Below the pieces are notes generated by a model. The model had not been told where the DNA came from. It saw only the letters and a list, made by a program, of their open reading frames with translations, and ran no database searches. This document shows, one piece after another, positions 14,601 through 25,795 of a stretch of DNA of 64,000 nt. This DNA comes from Apostichopus japonicus. Its lineage: Eukaryota > Echinodermata > Holothuroidea > Aspidochirotida > Stichopodidae. Within the stretch, counting starts at the first letter, position 1. Every line of letters begins with the position of its first letter. Position numbers and translations under genes: made by a program. The DNA is taken from contig NC_092572.1 in NCBI RefSeq assembly GCF_037975245.1, forward strand, positions 21,812,489-21,876,488. Reading direction: 5' to 3'.

Positions 14601-17600
14601 AGTATATGTTCTTCTTCTTAGATTACCGTAAATGTATATGTACATATTATTATATGTTTCTCTTCTTAGACTAGTATATGTGTATGTGTACATGTTAGTA
14701 TGTTCTTCTTCTTAGATTAGTACTATGTGTATGTGTACATATTATTATATGTTTCTCTTCTTAGACTAGTATGTGTGTATGTGTACATGTTAGTATGTTC
14801 TTCTTCTTAGATTAGTACTATGTGTATGTGTACATATTATTATATGTTTCTCTTCTTAGACTAGTGTATGTGTATGTGTACATGTTAGTATATGTTCTTC
14901 TTCTTAGATTAGTATATGTATGTGTACATATTATTATATATTTCTCTTCTTAGACTAGTATATGGGTATGTGTACATATTATTATATATTTCTCTTCTTA
15001 GACTAGTATATGGGTATGAAACAATGGTAGATGAGGATGAAGATTTAATTAAATTGTAACAAAAGTTTCAACATTTCATTGGAACGATATAAGCGAAAGT
15101 ACAGTTTCAAGTGTATTAGTGACGAGAGAACTTTCTCAACCTTAATTAGTACTTTATCAAGAAAGACAACACAAACGATTTTCAGAGACGAGTCGCAATA
15201 ACCGCATATTCCTAGCTTCACATGATATGTCGGACTTCCTAGATTTACATAATATGTCGGACTTCCTAGCTTTACATGATATATCAGACTTCCTATAGCT
15301 TTACATGGTATATCGGACTTCCTAGCTTTACATGATATATCAGACTTCCTATAGCTTTACATGATATATCGGACTTCCTAGCTTTACATGATAAATCGGA
15401 CTTCCTAGCTTTACATGATATATCAGACTTCCTATAGCTTTACATGATATATCGGACTTCCTAGCTTTACATGATAAATCGGACTTCCTAGCTTTACATG
15501 ATATATCAGACTTCCTATAGCTCTACATGATATATCGGACTTCCTAGCTTTACATGATATATCGGACTTCCTAGCTTTACATGATATATCAGACTTCCTA
15601 TAGCTTTACATGATATATCGGACTTCCTAGCTTTACATGATATATCAGACTTCCTATAGCTCTACATGATATATCGGACTTCCTAGCTTTACATGATATA
15701 TCGGACTTCCTAGCTTTACATGATATATCGGACTTCCTAGCTTTACATGATATATCAGACTTCCTATAGCTCTACATGATATATCGGACTTCCTAGCTTT
15801 ACATGATATATCGGACTTCCTAGCTTTACATGATATATCAGACTTCCTATAGCTTTACATGATATATCGGACTTCCTATAGCTTTACATGATATATCGGA
15901 CTTCCTAGCTTTACATGATATATCGGACTTCCTATAGATTTACATGATATATCGGACTTCCTAGCTTTACATGATATGTCGGACTTCCTAGCTTTACATG
16001 ATATATCAGACTTCCTATAGCTCTACATGATATATCGGACTTCCTAGCTTTACATGATATATCGGACTTCCTAGCTTTACATGATATATCGGACTTCCTA
16101 GCTTTACATGATATATCGGACTTCCTAGCTTTACATGATATATCGGACTTCCTAGCTTTACATGATATATCAGACTTCCTAGCTTTACATGATATATCGG
16201 ACTTCCTAGCTTTACATGATATATCGGACTTCCTAGCTCTACATGATATATCGGACTTCCTAGCTTTACATGATATATCGGACTTCCTAGCTTTACATGA
16301 TATATCGGACTTCCTAGCTTTACATGATATATCAGACTTCCTATAGCTCTACATGATATATCGGACTTCCTAGCTTTACATGATATATCGGACTTCCTAG
16401 CTTTACATGATATATCAGACTTCCTATAGCTTTACATGATATATCGGACTTCCTAGCTTTACATGATATATCGGACTTCCTAGCTTTACATGATATATCG
16501 GACTTCCTATAGATTTACATGATATATCGGACTTCCTAGCTTTACATGATATATCGGACTTCCTAGCTTTACATGATATATCGGACTTCCTATAGATTTA
16601 CATGATATATCGGACTTCTTAGCTTTAGATGATATATCGGATGAAAATATTTCAATAGTATTTCAATATTTCATAGTATGACTCTTTTGTGTTTCACGGC
16701 TGAATATTATGTTTCATATAATCACAAAAACGTACATGTGTCACAATGAATTGCTCCATTGACTTACACATTAATGTTGTCACATTCCAAGGCCCCTAGG
16801 GCATATATATGAGCATTAAACTGACATGTCCTATCCATGGACTCACCTTGCACAATCAAATAAACCTACGAAGACTGTTTAGATTTTGATTTTAGAATTG
16901 AAAAAGGTATGATAATATTTCTCTACCCATCTGCCAGTTATTTCTCTGGAAAATTCTTCCTGTTTTACCCCAAAATTTCTAAACACCAAAAACCTTCAAT
17001 CCTTTAACATCCAAGCATAAAAATATGATGAATAGTAAAACATGCCAAAAAAGAGTCATTTTAGTAGATGCATCTGAGACTATTTTCTCATGGCTGTACA
17101 CTATACTCTAATGATCGTATGTCACCTATAACACATCGACGTTTAGCATTATTACGGTAGCTTACGTGAATTGCTGATAAAGTTAATGTTATGTCATCAC
17201 ATATGTCGGATCGCACTCGAAATATATTACCATGCTTAAAAATTATCTTTTTAATTATCTTTTTAATTGCTGCAAAGATCTTTCCAAATGGAAACTCTCC
17301 ATTATTATATTGTGTATGGTGACGCTGATTGTGTGCATCCTCTGCGGGCTAAAATATTGGAGTAAGTAAAATAGTTCATTACTAATATCATTACCTGTCC
17401 TCATATCATGTTATCATTGACTGCAAAGATAGGGGGGGGGGGGGGGATTAGTGGAGCAATCCATTACATCGCCATTCTCACGTAGAAATTACATATATGT
17501 CTAGGTTTTAACTATAATTTAATATTATATTGATACCTTTTTCAAGATGGTATCAATCTGTGATGCAGATGACGTCGACATTGAAGCGACTGTATTACAA

Positions 17601-18227
17601 TAAGCACGACTTGTTTTTATTTGCTTATTCTTAGCTAGAAAGTCCCGACCCTTCATCAACCATTGAGAAAACCTAATTTAATTGGTGATAGGGCGTTTCA
17701 TATTTGTGCATAAAATATGATTGATTTTCTGACTTTGATTTGACCATTTTATTTATTTTCTTACTCTGTATGAATCCTAGATCTTTACTTCAGTCTTAAG
17801 ATTTAACTACAGTTCCATGTAAAGCGCTATATATAAATATATATTATTATAACGACGACGATAACATTGACGACGATGACGATAATTATGACGATGATGA
17901 TGACGACGACGACGATGACAATGATTTATTCTGTGATTCCTTCTTCTTTAGAGAAACGTTATTCCGCTACAGACATGCCATATCCGATAAGATACCACAG
18001 GTAATTATACGCCCTTTGCTCATGTGTAATTGAACTGTGACTGTTACATAGTTCAATAGTAGATGAATTATGTCATTTCTGATACAGAAATTATTGTTAT
18101 GACTAATCAAACATTAGCATGTTTCCCTTAGTTAAAGAATTCATACAGTAGATTAGTTCTAGTATACGAGTAATTAATGTGTTATTCAATAATATGCAAA
18201 GAGTATATATATATATATATATGTATG

Positions 18228-18286
<59 letters not shown>

Positions 18287-21200
18287 GTATATATAGCAAA
18301 TATATATATATATAGCAAATATATATATATATATATATATATAGCAAATATATTTATCCTCTTAGGCTCAATCACATTTGGCTAAATTACTTTGGCTAAA
18401 TCACAACACAAATCACATCACTAGGAGTGTTAGGTCAGTGGTTAACGCCGGTGCCTTTCAATCATAAGGTCCCGAGTTCGAGTCACTCCAAGATTAATGT
18501 ATGTCGTCCAGTTGACAATTGACAATTCATAATCATGGACGTTAAATATGAATATTAGAGACTGACTTCGGTCAGCTTGCGGCTTTGATATATACCAATG
18601 ATGGCTTCTTCGCTATTTCCTGCTTGCAGGAGGATCTAAAATACATACAATATATACATACATACAATACATACAATACATACATCAGTTATCTAAAGTC
18701 ACGATAACTTTCAGTAAGATTCGTATTCAGAGATCACTCAAGCTTCTTAAGCCTGGAAATTCTTGATGTAATATGTGTAATGTTGTCCGTTCAATGCAAC
18801 TGAACAGTTACTTCTCGTCTCGACAATGAAAAAGATATTTATCTACCAAAGAAGACCATCACACAGCTTCCAGAAATTACAGAATACAGCAGCCCGTATT
18901 TTAACTATACACAGAAACTCTAATCATATCACCCAAGTTTTAAAAGATCTTCACTGGCTGCCTGTTACGTCCAGAAACATCTTTAACCATAACGTTGTCT
19001 GTTTAAATATTTCTAAACAATTGTGCCTGTACTTACATGGCTGGTCTGCTTCTCAAGCATTATCCTACTTGGAATCTTAGATCCTGGAATTTGTCACGCC
19101 AGAAAGAAGCAAAAACAAATCGGGTCGGGGAGGGGGATCTTTGGTTGCAGCGGCTTCACGGCATATTTGGAACACATTACCCTTTGAAGTTAGGCTGGGT
19201 CCCAAGTATCAATACGCTTAAGAAAAACTGAAAACTTAGTTAATGGCTCATGCTTTTGATGACATTTGTTAACTTCTTGATTGTTCTTGTATGCGTGTGT
19301 GTGTCTGTATGTTGGTCGTTTTTCTCTGCGCATTGGACCCTCTGCGTTATAAATCCTTTTATTATCGTTATTAATCATTATTATCATTTATATCCTTGAC
19401 GTTATTGCGTCGTCAGGTATGGATTTAATAGATCGACGAGAAACACACGTAACTACAATGACACTACAGTCAGTTCCTCCTTCAAAGCAGTCATGGTTGG
19501 CAGTCAGCCAGAGAATATGAAACTCCAGAATACAAATGATACATTGTATCAAGATATCAGTAAGTATCGCAGCTGTTTTTTATAGTATTTATTTCGTTAA
19601 AACCACAGAAAAGGGTAGAATTTAATAACAAAACATGAAATGGCAGAGTTATTAATATAATGCTTTAGATATACTTTAGTCCAATCAATGCCAATTTTAT
19701 GAAATAAGTGCAACAGGAATGACAGAAATTGGAAATACTTTTACATCCATTAACAATGGACAGCATATATATAATATTGCTATTTGCGATAAGGGTACAG
19801 CAAAGCTTTATACAAGATTACCATGGTACTATTTTATAATATGAACTTTGAACAGACAGGTGACCGTGTTCTGCTACTATACCAAGTTTGAACTTACTCT
19901 TGGTTCCGTAGTTTCCATTCCAAAGCATACATATTAGTTATCAAGTGATACCACCAGGCGTAAGAGGCGGGAATATATATTTTTGGGTGAAAATTCGGGC
20001 AATATTCTCAGAATTTTTCGGGCACCTTCTAAAAGAAAATAAATTGTAATGATGTAGCTAAAGGAAATGAATAGTTCGAAAAATTTTCTCCTTGGTAATT
20101 AAAATAAAGTTCTAAGCTTGCCCGACTAAATCGCCATTACTATTGTAAAAGCCTGTATGATATGTACATTAACATGTTGAACGCAAAAAAAATGTGGATA
20201 TATTATTCGGGGGAGTCGTTACAGCCCCCACCCCCCCCCCCCCCCCCGAAATCATATTGGGCTCCCACGCTTATATTCACCAACGTTGTGATCTACTCCG
20301 AGTCTACAGTGTTTAAAAATTTGAATCTTGCTTGAACTTGAAGTTACATTCTTCTCTGTTTCTCTCTCTCTGTCAATCTGTAGCAACCGCAGACAAATTA
20401 CAGTTTCCTGGTTCAACACAGCATGACCCAATGTATGTCTTTTCATAGCTATTTATAAAACACCCGAGTTGGCATTTTATTGCGTTTTCTCTATTAAGAT
20501 ATTTATTCTGCATAACTAAGGACACAATCGAACGCTCTACAGGAAACAATGTTACCCTTACAATTAAAGCCTCAAGATATAGACATGGCTTCCCCTTTCA
20601 ACAACAATTACTATTGCAACGGCATTCAAACAAGTGTGGCCAACGTACTGTCAGTTATCACATTTTTTATTACAGACTGCTATTCTTTCAGCATAATCAT
20701 TGAAATCATAAATCAATAAGAAACAAAACACAAGGTAGTGAAAGTAAAATAAAACTCCAGACTTAGAACTACATCAATGAAAGTTATTGTTGCTAAAGAT
20801 AAATGTTCATGTCAAAATGATCTAACATCGTTCCAAATGGGTGAATTCTGAACTGCTATATGGTCATTGCTCTTCAGGCTTTACTCATCCGCAATTAACA
20901 AATACTGCATACGAGAGGTCTGTTTCTCTGTTTAGTTCATTTTTCACTAAACACTTCCAAGTGATAAGCAGGTTACATTCAATCATTTGATTATTATCTT
21001 ATATGTAGTCCAACTCAAAGATTCGACTTTTAAGTTTGAATCCGCGTCCACAGTTAGTAAAAGTCGGTGACAATGCTGTGTTCAAAGCAACTCAGGTTGG
21101 AGACAAATCAGGTCACACAGCACTTGAGTCCCAAGTCCTAGTTCAAAGTAGATAAAACCAACCACTCCTCTCAATGACCACTGTGTACTGTCTCTTGTCA

Positions 21201-21861
21201 AACCATAACGTTGATACATATATGAGATATGACGTTAAACTGGTTAGGCGGGAGTAACAAACCAAGAAAAATACACAGCTTCCTAGGGCAGCTACGCAGT
21301 ATCAAATCAAAGTCCACGGGTTTGTTCAGGTGCAATCTCTTCAAACGTTATCGTCCTAAAGTTAATTTTGATAGTTACATATTAATTTAGTTAATTTACA
21401 CAACTGTTTATTTGTTCAGTTTCTTTCATGTAGTCTACAGAAAAAAAAAATGTTTGATAAGTCTTTACTTTTCATAAGCTCACAACTATATGTGTATCAT
21501 TTTATGATATTTAAAATGCATTTGATATTTATGGAATTCATAACTACTTGTAATTTGTATTGCTATTTTCATTTAATATTCTTCTAGGTCTGTAATTGAC
21601 GACGACATTGACGACAGCAGTTTTGATGAAAGTTCGGAATACATGGCCGAAACAGGTATGTTGAAAGTGTTTTACTAATCATAGTAGTCGGAGCAAGGAT
21701 AGTTAGTCGGGGTTCATCGCTTAGGCATTTTTTTTCCATTTCCACAGATTTATGCATTTTTATGAAATAGTGTCTATTATTATGTGACGACAGATAAAAC
21801 GAACTATGACGTAGGATCTGAAGTTGTAGATCAGAAGGATACACAATCATTTACAGGATGA
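8592..21861 (+). CDS. Gene A: four-Ig-domain transmembrane receptor with tyrosine-motif tail
   Basis: A cell-surface receptor or adhesion protein of the immunoglobulin superfamily; the ligand is unknown. I assembled it from splice sites: exons 8592-8658, 10105-10410, 11640-11924, 12164-12535, 13843-14151, 17278-17361, 17952-18000, 19417-19559, 20384-20432, 21588-21655 and 21794-21861 (stop TGA). Every intron is GT-AG and every junction phase matches; the sum is 1800 nt, or 599 residues. Layout: leader about 1-22, V-type Ig 23-124, Ig 125-219, Ig 220-343, Ig 344-446, transmembrane helix about 453-471, cytoplasmic tail 472-599. The tail carries TLYQDI (533-538, matching an ITSM-like TxYxxV/I pattern), EYMAE (Y573) and NYDVG (Y582), so tyrosine phosphorylation signalling is an inference. 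The start was chosen because it gives a hydrophobic leader ending in phase 1, as in genes B and C. An alternative 3' end exists (22412-23179). A further exon could hide in the repeat-filled 3.1-kb intron before the transmembrane exon. Confidence 0.85.
8741..8986 (-). mobile_element. tRNA-derived SINE, copy 1
   Basis: Minus-strand copy in gene A intron 1. The tRNA-like head (GGAGTGTTAGCTCAGTGG, then GGTTCGAATCACTCC as box B) is followed by a body shared with two other copies and a TACATACA tail. Full length is about 245 bp. Confidence 0.85.
9660..9882 (+). mobile_element. tRNA-derived SINE, copy 2 (5'-truncated)
   Basis: Plus-strand copy in the same intron, starting at CCCGGTGCCTTCC. It keeps box B (GGTTCGAGTCACTCC), the body with TTCGGTCAGCTTGCGGCTTT, and the ACATACATACAT tail. 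It faces copy 1, so the pair could form a long hairpin in the pre-mRNA. Confidence 0.85.
10105..10410 (+). CDS. Gene A exon 2: V-type Ig domain
   Basis: One exon, phase 1-1, holds a whole Ig domain. The B-strand cysteine is in AVLLCDVQ, the core tryptophan in VIWMKN, and the F-strand signature is DSGTYSCTCY, preceded by VKLTISNV. It ends LQVQ with donor GTTAGT. It resembles the first Ig exon of gene C, which has the same LQVQ ending and a DAGLYVC signature. Confidence 0.9.
10950..11560. repeat. About 138-bp tandem repeat in gene A intron 2
   Basis: The phrase CTGCTGGATTACTGAAATAT recurs at about 11100, 11240, 11375 and 11514. Between copies lie diverged segments with GAACTACACCGCTGAAAC and TAGATGTAACTAAC. 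It ends about 80 bp before exon 3. Confidence 0.85.
11640..11924 (+). CDS. Gene A exon 3: CC-type Ig domain
   Basis: Phase 1-1 exon. The B-strand reads FKCCVQF with two adjacent cysteines, the core tryptophan is in FEWYID, and the F-strand cysteine is in VACLLRN. N-glycosylation sites include NVT, NKS and NIT. The adjacent-cysteine pattern recurs in gene C exons 3 and 6, so this is a distinct module type within the cluster. Confidence 0.85.
12164..12535 (+). CDS. Gene A exon 4: DGNP-type Ig domain (C2/I-like)
   Basis: Phase 1-1 exon. TITCEADGNPKPNV is a classic C2/I-set start, and DAGRYRCTSMNE is the F-strand signature. About 35 residues precede the domain and include a SNWSNGT glycosylation cluster. 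Its closest relative in the window is gene C exon 4 (VSDGNPEPTV). Acceptor and donor are canonical. Confidence 0.9.
12536..13842. other. Gene A intron 4
   Basis: Intronic DNA with no further Ig-like frame. It includes an uninterrupted G run at 13147-13160. Confidence 0.55.
13843..14151 (+). CDS. Gene A exon 5: membrane-proximal Ig domain
   Basis: Phase 1-1 exon. FIECCTDSNPTPTVTLQK mixes the adjacent-cysteine mark with an SNPxPTV start, and the F-strand reads YEGTYKCSAFNGFG. The domain is probably a diverged duplicate of the DGNP module. It ends at a strong GTAAGT donor and is followed by a 3.1-kb intron full of minisatellites. Confidence 0.88.
14455..15020. repeat. About 52-bp minisatellite in gene A intron 5
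   Basis: Copies of TCTTCTTAGATTAGTA followed by TGTGTATGTGTACATATT are arranged as alternating variants. The units contain CTTCTTAG, a splice-acceptor-like word. Confidence 0.85.
15210..16640. repeat. 27/29-bp minisatellite, about 1.4 kb, gene A intron 5
   Basis: About 50 copies of CTTTACATGATATATCGG followed by ACTTCCTAG. Some units carry two extra bases (CCTATAG) and some have CAGACTT for CGGACTT; variants alternate in a higher-order pattern. There are no unique spacers, so it is not a CRISPR array. Confidence 0.92.
17278..17361 (+). CDS. Gene A exon 6: transmembrane helix
   Basis: An 84-bp, phase 1-1 exon encodes SKWKLSIIILCMVTLIVCIL followed by a lysine, tyrosine and tryptophan. The uninterrupted hydrophobic stretch is of membrane-spanning length, with a basic residue just inside. 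The flanks are CAAAG acceptor and GTAAGT donor. Three cysteines lie in or next to the helix and could be acylated. Confidence 0.85.
17850..17935. repeat. GAY-rich microsatellite just before gene A exon 7
   Basis: Imperfect (GAC/GAT)n immediately upstream of the acceptor at 17951. The preceding GCGCTATATATAAATATATA with ATTATTATAA looks like the 3' tail of a small retroposon. Confidence 0.6.
17952..21861 (+). CDS. Gene A exons 7-11: cytoplasmic tail
   Basis: Five short exons (17952-18000 phase 1-2, 19417-19559 phase 2-1, 20384-20432 phase 1-2, 21588-21655 phase 2-1, 21794-21861 to stop) give a 128-residue tail. It is basic near the membrane (KKRYSATDMPYPIRYHR) and acidic further on (SVIDDDIDDSSFDESSEYM). 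Candidate phosphotyrosine motifs are TLYQDI, EYMAE and NYDVG. No enzymatic domain is visible. Exon calls rest on splice consensus and phase, since small exons carry little homology signal. Confidence 0.7.
18196..18350. repeat. (TA)n/ATGTATA microsatellite
   Basis: Runs of TA broken by GTATG and AGCAAA. The tyrosine-isoleucine frames on both strands are artefacts of it. Confidence 0.9.
18422..18690 (+). mobile_element. tRNA-derived SINE, copy 3
   Basis: Full-length plus-strand copy in gene A intron 7. Head GGAGTGTTAGGTCAGTGG (box A), box B GAGTTCGAGTCACTCC, then the shared body and an (ACATACA)n tail. It lacks a short segment of the body found in copies 1 and 2 (GTTACAGAGTT). Confidence 0.85.
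18826..19270 (+). mobile_element. LINE relic, 3' end of reverse transcriptase ORF
   Basis: KLQNTAARILT, then HITQVLKDLHWLPV, is the conserved C-terminal region of many CR1/L2-like LINE polymerases. Downstream frames are broken. It lies in gene A intron 7, right after SINE copy 3. Confidence 0.8.
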
Positions 21862-22411
21862 GCTTTAAAGGGTCGAGATTGGCTCAATATTATATTTTAG
21901 TCCTTGAAGAAAAAATCAGTTAAAAATAGATTCGGTTTATGTCAGGCAATATCATTTTAGAAGAATTGATTTTTTAATTTTAATTTTAAATACGTTCAAA
22001 TGTTTTGAATGAAAACAAAACATAGTACCACAGCCATCTTTCTTATGGAAAAGGAAGAGAGGGTTGGGGGAGCGGATTGTTTTATTTTAACACAATTAGT
22101 AGCAACTATTGTGTTAAAGGTTCTGACGGGGGTGACAATTGTTGCCGCTGACTTTAATCTGTGATGCTTACATTGACAGGAAGACAAAAGGCAATAGACA
22201 ATGCCCATTGTTATGAACAGTAAACTTTAATGAAACTAAAGCTTGAAAGGATTACAATTCAAAATCAGCAATTAAATTCATAAACTTAATAATATATGTA
22301 GACTTATAGATAGATTTACGTACTGAACAATTAATTAAGTGTCTAGTTCTTGGTAAACAATATTTGTTTGTAGATACAACATTGACTTTTTCTTTAATAT
22401 TATTTTACAAG

Positions 22412-23179
22412 CTTCTTGTCAGCCCACCGTTAACAGTAGTGGGTACAGTCAGTGAGTATACACTCGTCTTTATCGTATTATATAATACATATTATTTGAT
22501 GCATCGAAAAAATGTCGATAGGGAAGTATGAACAAAACTATTGAAGCAGTGTAAGCAATCTCAGGTGAACTCTATACCAAGCACTAAATATACAGAACGA
22601 TTGTTTGGGTATACATATATGTGAGTAATATGTCAGGATGTAGGCCTTTGAACGTATATTCATAATTAAAATAAGGTATGAGGAAACCAAAGCACTCCAG
22701 ATAAACACAAAAACAAGAAGTTACTATTTTCAAAACATTTTACTCGAATTACGACAAATTCCAATAATGAAGTAATTGAATATGAATCAGTGGAGTTCAC
22801 GTAAAAAGTACTATGTAATGCATTTTACACTCAATGTATTTTCACGTTTCTGCTATGATGCTCTCACTTAACAGTTGTAGGCTACATGTAGGCAACATGT
22901 ACAGGCTACATGTATAGGCTTCATATATAGGCTATACATGTAGGCTACATGTATAGGCTACATGTAGGCTACATGTATATGCTACATGTAGGCTAAATGT
23001 ATAGGCTACATGTATAGGCTACATGTAGGATATATGTATAGGCTACATGTAGGCTACATGTAGGCTACATGTATAGGCTAAATGTTTTTTTTAACAACCC
23101 ATTTAACTCTTTTGTTTTCTCTGTCAGGGTATCCCGATCTGTGGACTCCGATCATACCTACTTGACAGCATTACATTAA
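22412..23179 (+). CDS. Gene A alternative 3' exons
   Basis: Exon 22412-22451 (phase 1-2; acceptor TTTTACAAG, donor GTGAGT) and terminal exon 23128-23179 (strong polypyrimidine acceptor, stop TAA) can replace exon 21794-21861. The alternative C-terminus is ASCQPTVNSSGYSQ followed by VSRSVDSDHTYLTALH. Phases fit exon 21588-21655. This would swap one tyrosine-bearing end (NYDVG) for another (GYSQ, TYLTA). A possible AATAAA poly(A) signal lies at 23538-23543. RNA evidence is needed to tell which end is used. Confidence 0.5.
22876..23085. repeat. GGCTACATGTA tandem repeat
   Basis: About 14 imperfect copies of an 11- to 16-bp unit (AGGCTACATGTAT). Each contains the palindrome TACATGTA. It ends about 40 bp before the alternative terminal exon of gene A. 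Confidence 0.85.
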
Positions 23180-25795
23180 GTGTCATAATATGTTGCCATG
23201 ACGTCGTAATGGAACTTCCAAGAAGAGGAGACACCATCGCATACACAAGTTTAATTTCAAATGTATCATAATGAGCGAGAAGTGTACAGCCTATATACTG
23301 AATAATAGCATTAACAAAATGTTATTTGAATGGACGAAATTGATATCTTAACTGTTGTTTTAAAGGCTTATCAAGGAAATACTACGTAAGATTTATCAAA
23401 GAAATACTACGTTAGGCTTATAAAGGAAATACTATGTTAGGTTATCAAGGAAATACTACGTAAGAACCAAAAGTAACTGGAATGACGACAAGACATAAAA
23501 TGAATGAATTTCACCGATACGGGCCTTTCCTTGGAAGAATAAATCTCGGTTTGCAGAAGGAAAACGAGCGCATTGTTGTATTTCCCTTAATGTATTTTCC
23601 GTACTAAGAAGAATTTTACGGTTGAATCGTTTTGCAGGAGAACTATAGTTTGTATTAAGGGTCAGGAATTCTGCACATTGTGTTGGATATGCCTCACCCG
23701 CTTTGATTATATTCGATTGACATGCAGTGAGGCTTATCAATTGACGCTCCTAAATGCATTCTTGCCTCGTACCGAATGGTTCCTTTTTTTAAGAAAAACG
23801 TCACGGAATATGAGCCTGGTAACGAAAATGAAACGGCTTAACTGGTCTACTCTCGACCCTAGCAAATCGGAACTTTCATCAACTTTTCCTCTCTGGATCA
23901 AACTGTGCACTGAAGCTGGTCAATTACACAATCCCATGGCAATTCGGTAGTGTAGTGTGATGATGCATGGGGAGGTATATAGAATTCCTGTTTGAACGGA
24001 ACTAACATTGCTTTGAATATACGGTTTGTACAAGGAAATTAAAGGAGGCAATCTTCTTTATAACGATTTCAGCATGTATTTGTGTAGCTCAAATGGCGCA
24101 TTTGGGTGATCCACCAACTAGGTGGAGGGGATCAATTGTTAGAAAAATGAGTGAGCAGTTGGGTTTTTAGCTCAGGCAACCTAGTGGGGCAACTAGGAAT
24201 TTATTTTAAGTGGCTATAAATATTACATTGATATGGAACAAGGGTCTAAGGGGAGGGGAAGGTGTCCCTTTACAATTAAAATGAGTTAGACGCAACGTGG
24301 TGCTATCTTTTGACAATGGTCCAAATATCTTACCTTCCTAAAATATTGCAATTATATGGCGAGCAAGAATTGTTTTCGAAGTTGACAAACTGATCGTCGG
24401 CGGCTTTGAGACAATAATTCAGACGATTAGCCTAGCTCTATTTTTTTTTTTTTTTTTTTGGAGAAGCTCCGAGGCTGGTTAGGGGTAACTGGGAGAGGGG
24501 AATACCTAGATGAGATTTCTTTTTATGTCCCAGTAGCGCCGTCACTGTGAGTGAGTTATATCTTACTAGCCCCCACCCCCACCCCACTTTGCTATTAGGG
24601 AGAGGCAGCTAGATATTCCCCTTCCCTGTTCCGACGATAGCTGTCATAATCAAAGTATCGTTTGTTGTGATACTCCGCTTTCAGTAAATACTGACGTTTT
24701 ATCAGCAAATAAATTAACCATTAGATGTGTATATATATATATAAGAGTCTACAATTATAGCAAAACAGTGACAGATTTCTTTCTTATAACCAATTGAAAA
24801 CACTTGTAATCGTTTCAAATTGCTATTAATGGTATCATTACAGCAAGAAATAAACTTCTGAACCACTGATAATAAAAATCGAGGTTCATGAACATTTTAA
24901 TGAAGGGTTATATGACGATACTCTCTTATATAATCGATTTGCTATATAGTTTCAAAGGAATAGTTATTTTTACAAAGAGTTTACACATTTCCAGCCCGAT
25001 GAGGTCAATATCTAGCATTTCTTCGTACAGTTCGTTTCCATTGTTACTTAGCTACTTAGCTTTATAAGACACAGATACCAAATAATTGATAATTACGACG
25101 AATAATCTACTCCGATGGAATGTAACCGAATCTCATATATGATGTTGGTTTACAATGGGGTCAAGGTGCGATTTATGAAATTAATTTTTATTTGGTGACG
25201 TAGTGTATCCTGATATCAGGTGAATTAAGTGGTACATACATGTGATTAGGTATCAAAATATTTTGGCCTTTAATATCGATCAACTGTCACGTTTTGGTTC
25301 GTTAAGGGACAATGTATGTGCAAGGCGTAGTCAGCAACAGTCCTAAGTGAATGGTTGGCATTAGAAGATTTTCACAATTAATGCTAACTGAACGTTGACA
25401 CTTGCTCTATTCCTTTCGAATATATAGATGATTGGAGACACGGCCTACATTGGTTTGAAGGCCTGATATAATGTCCTACGGTGAAATTCCGTCCCTCTTT
25501 TGGCATAAAGTATATATTACTGACATTCGGTCTTGTTGCCAGTGTAAGCTTTTGCTAGGCGAAAATCTTTGAATGATCGTTTACACAATGTGTGAATGAG
25601 ACTAGAAATAAGGCAGTCCTTTAATGAACCTTGACCTAATATTTTGCTCATTTCATAAACAAACTCGAAGTTTGATCATGTACGATTATAACTCCCTCGG
25701 TTAGAGAAGGCCCTATATATATTCTACATTGACATGTTGACTAACATCGTTCGGTAAAGTAAGAATTTAGTCAGATCACCCCGAAATATCATGGT
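23180..25795. other. Region between genes A and S
   Basis: Probable 3' UTR of the longer gene A form, then unassigned DNA. It includes four copies of a roughly 28-bp repeat (GGAAATACTACGT) at 23366-23464. 24436-24455 is poly-T. No domain-bearing frame was seen. Confidence 0.45.

Noticed and set aside
15210-16640. Regular 27-bp repeat resembling a CRISPR array
   Set aside because: Repeats are head-to-tail with no unique spacers, and the locus is an animal intron.
18103-18385. Tyrosine/isoleucine-rich frames on both strands
   Set aside because: Translations of a TA microsatellite.
22412-23179. Alternative reading of these exons in phase 0-1, ending YPDLWTPIIPT
   Set aside because: It needs a weak internal donor in exon 21794-21861; the phase 1-2 reading uses stronger sites.
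23678-23950. 90-codon frame between genes A and S
   Set aside because: No recognisable domain and an overlapping frame of equal length on the other strand.
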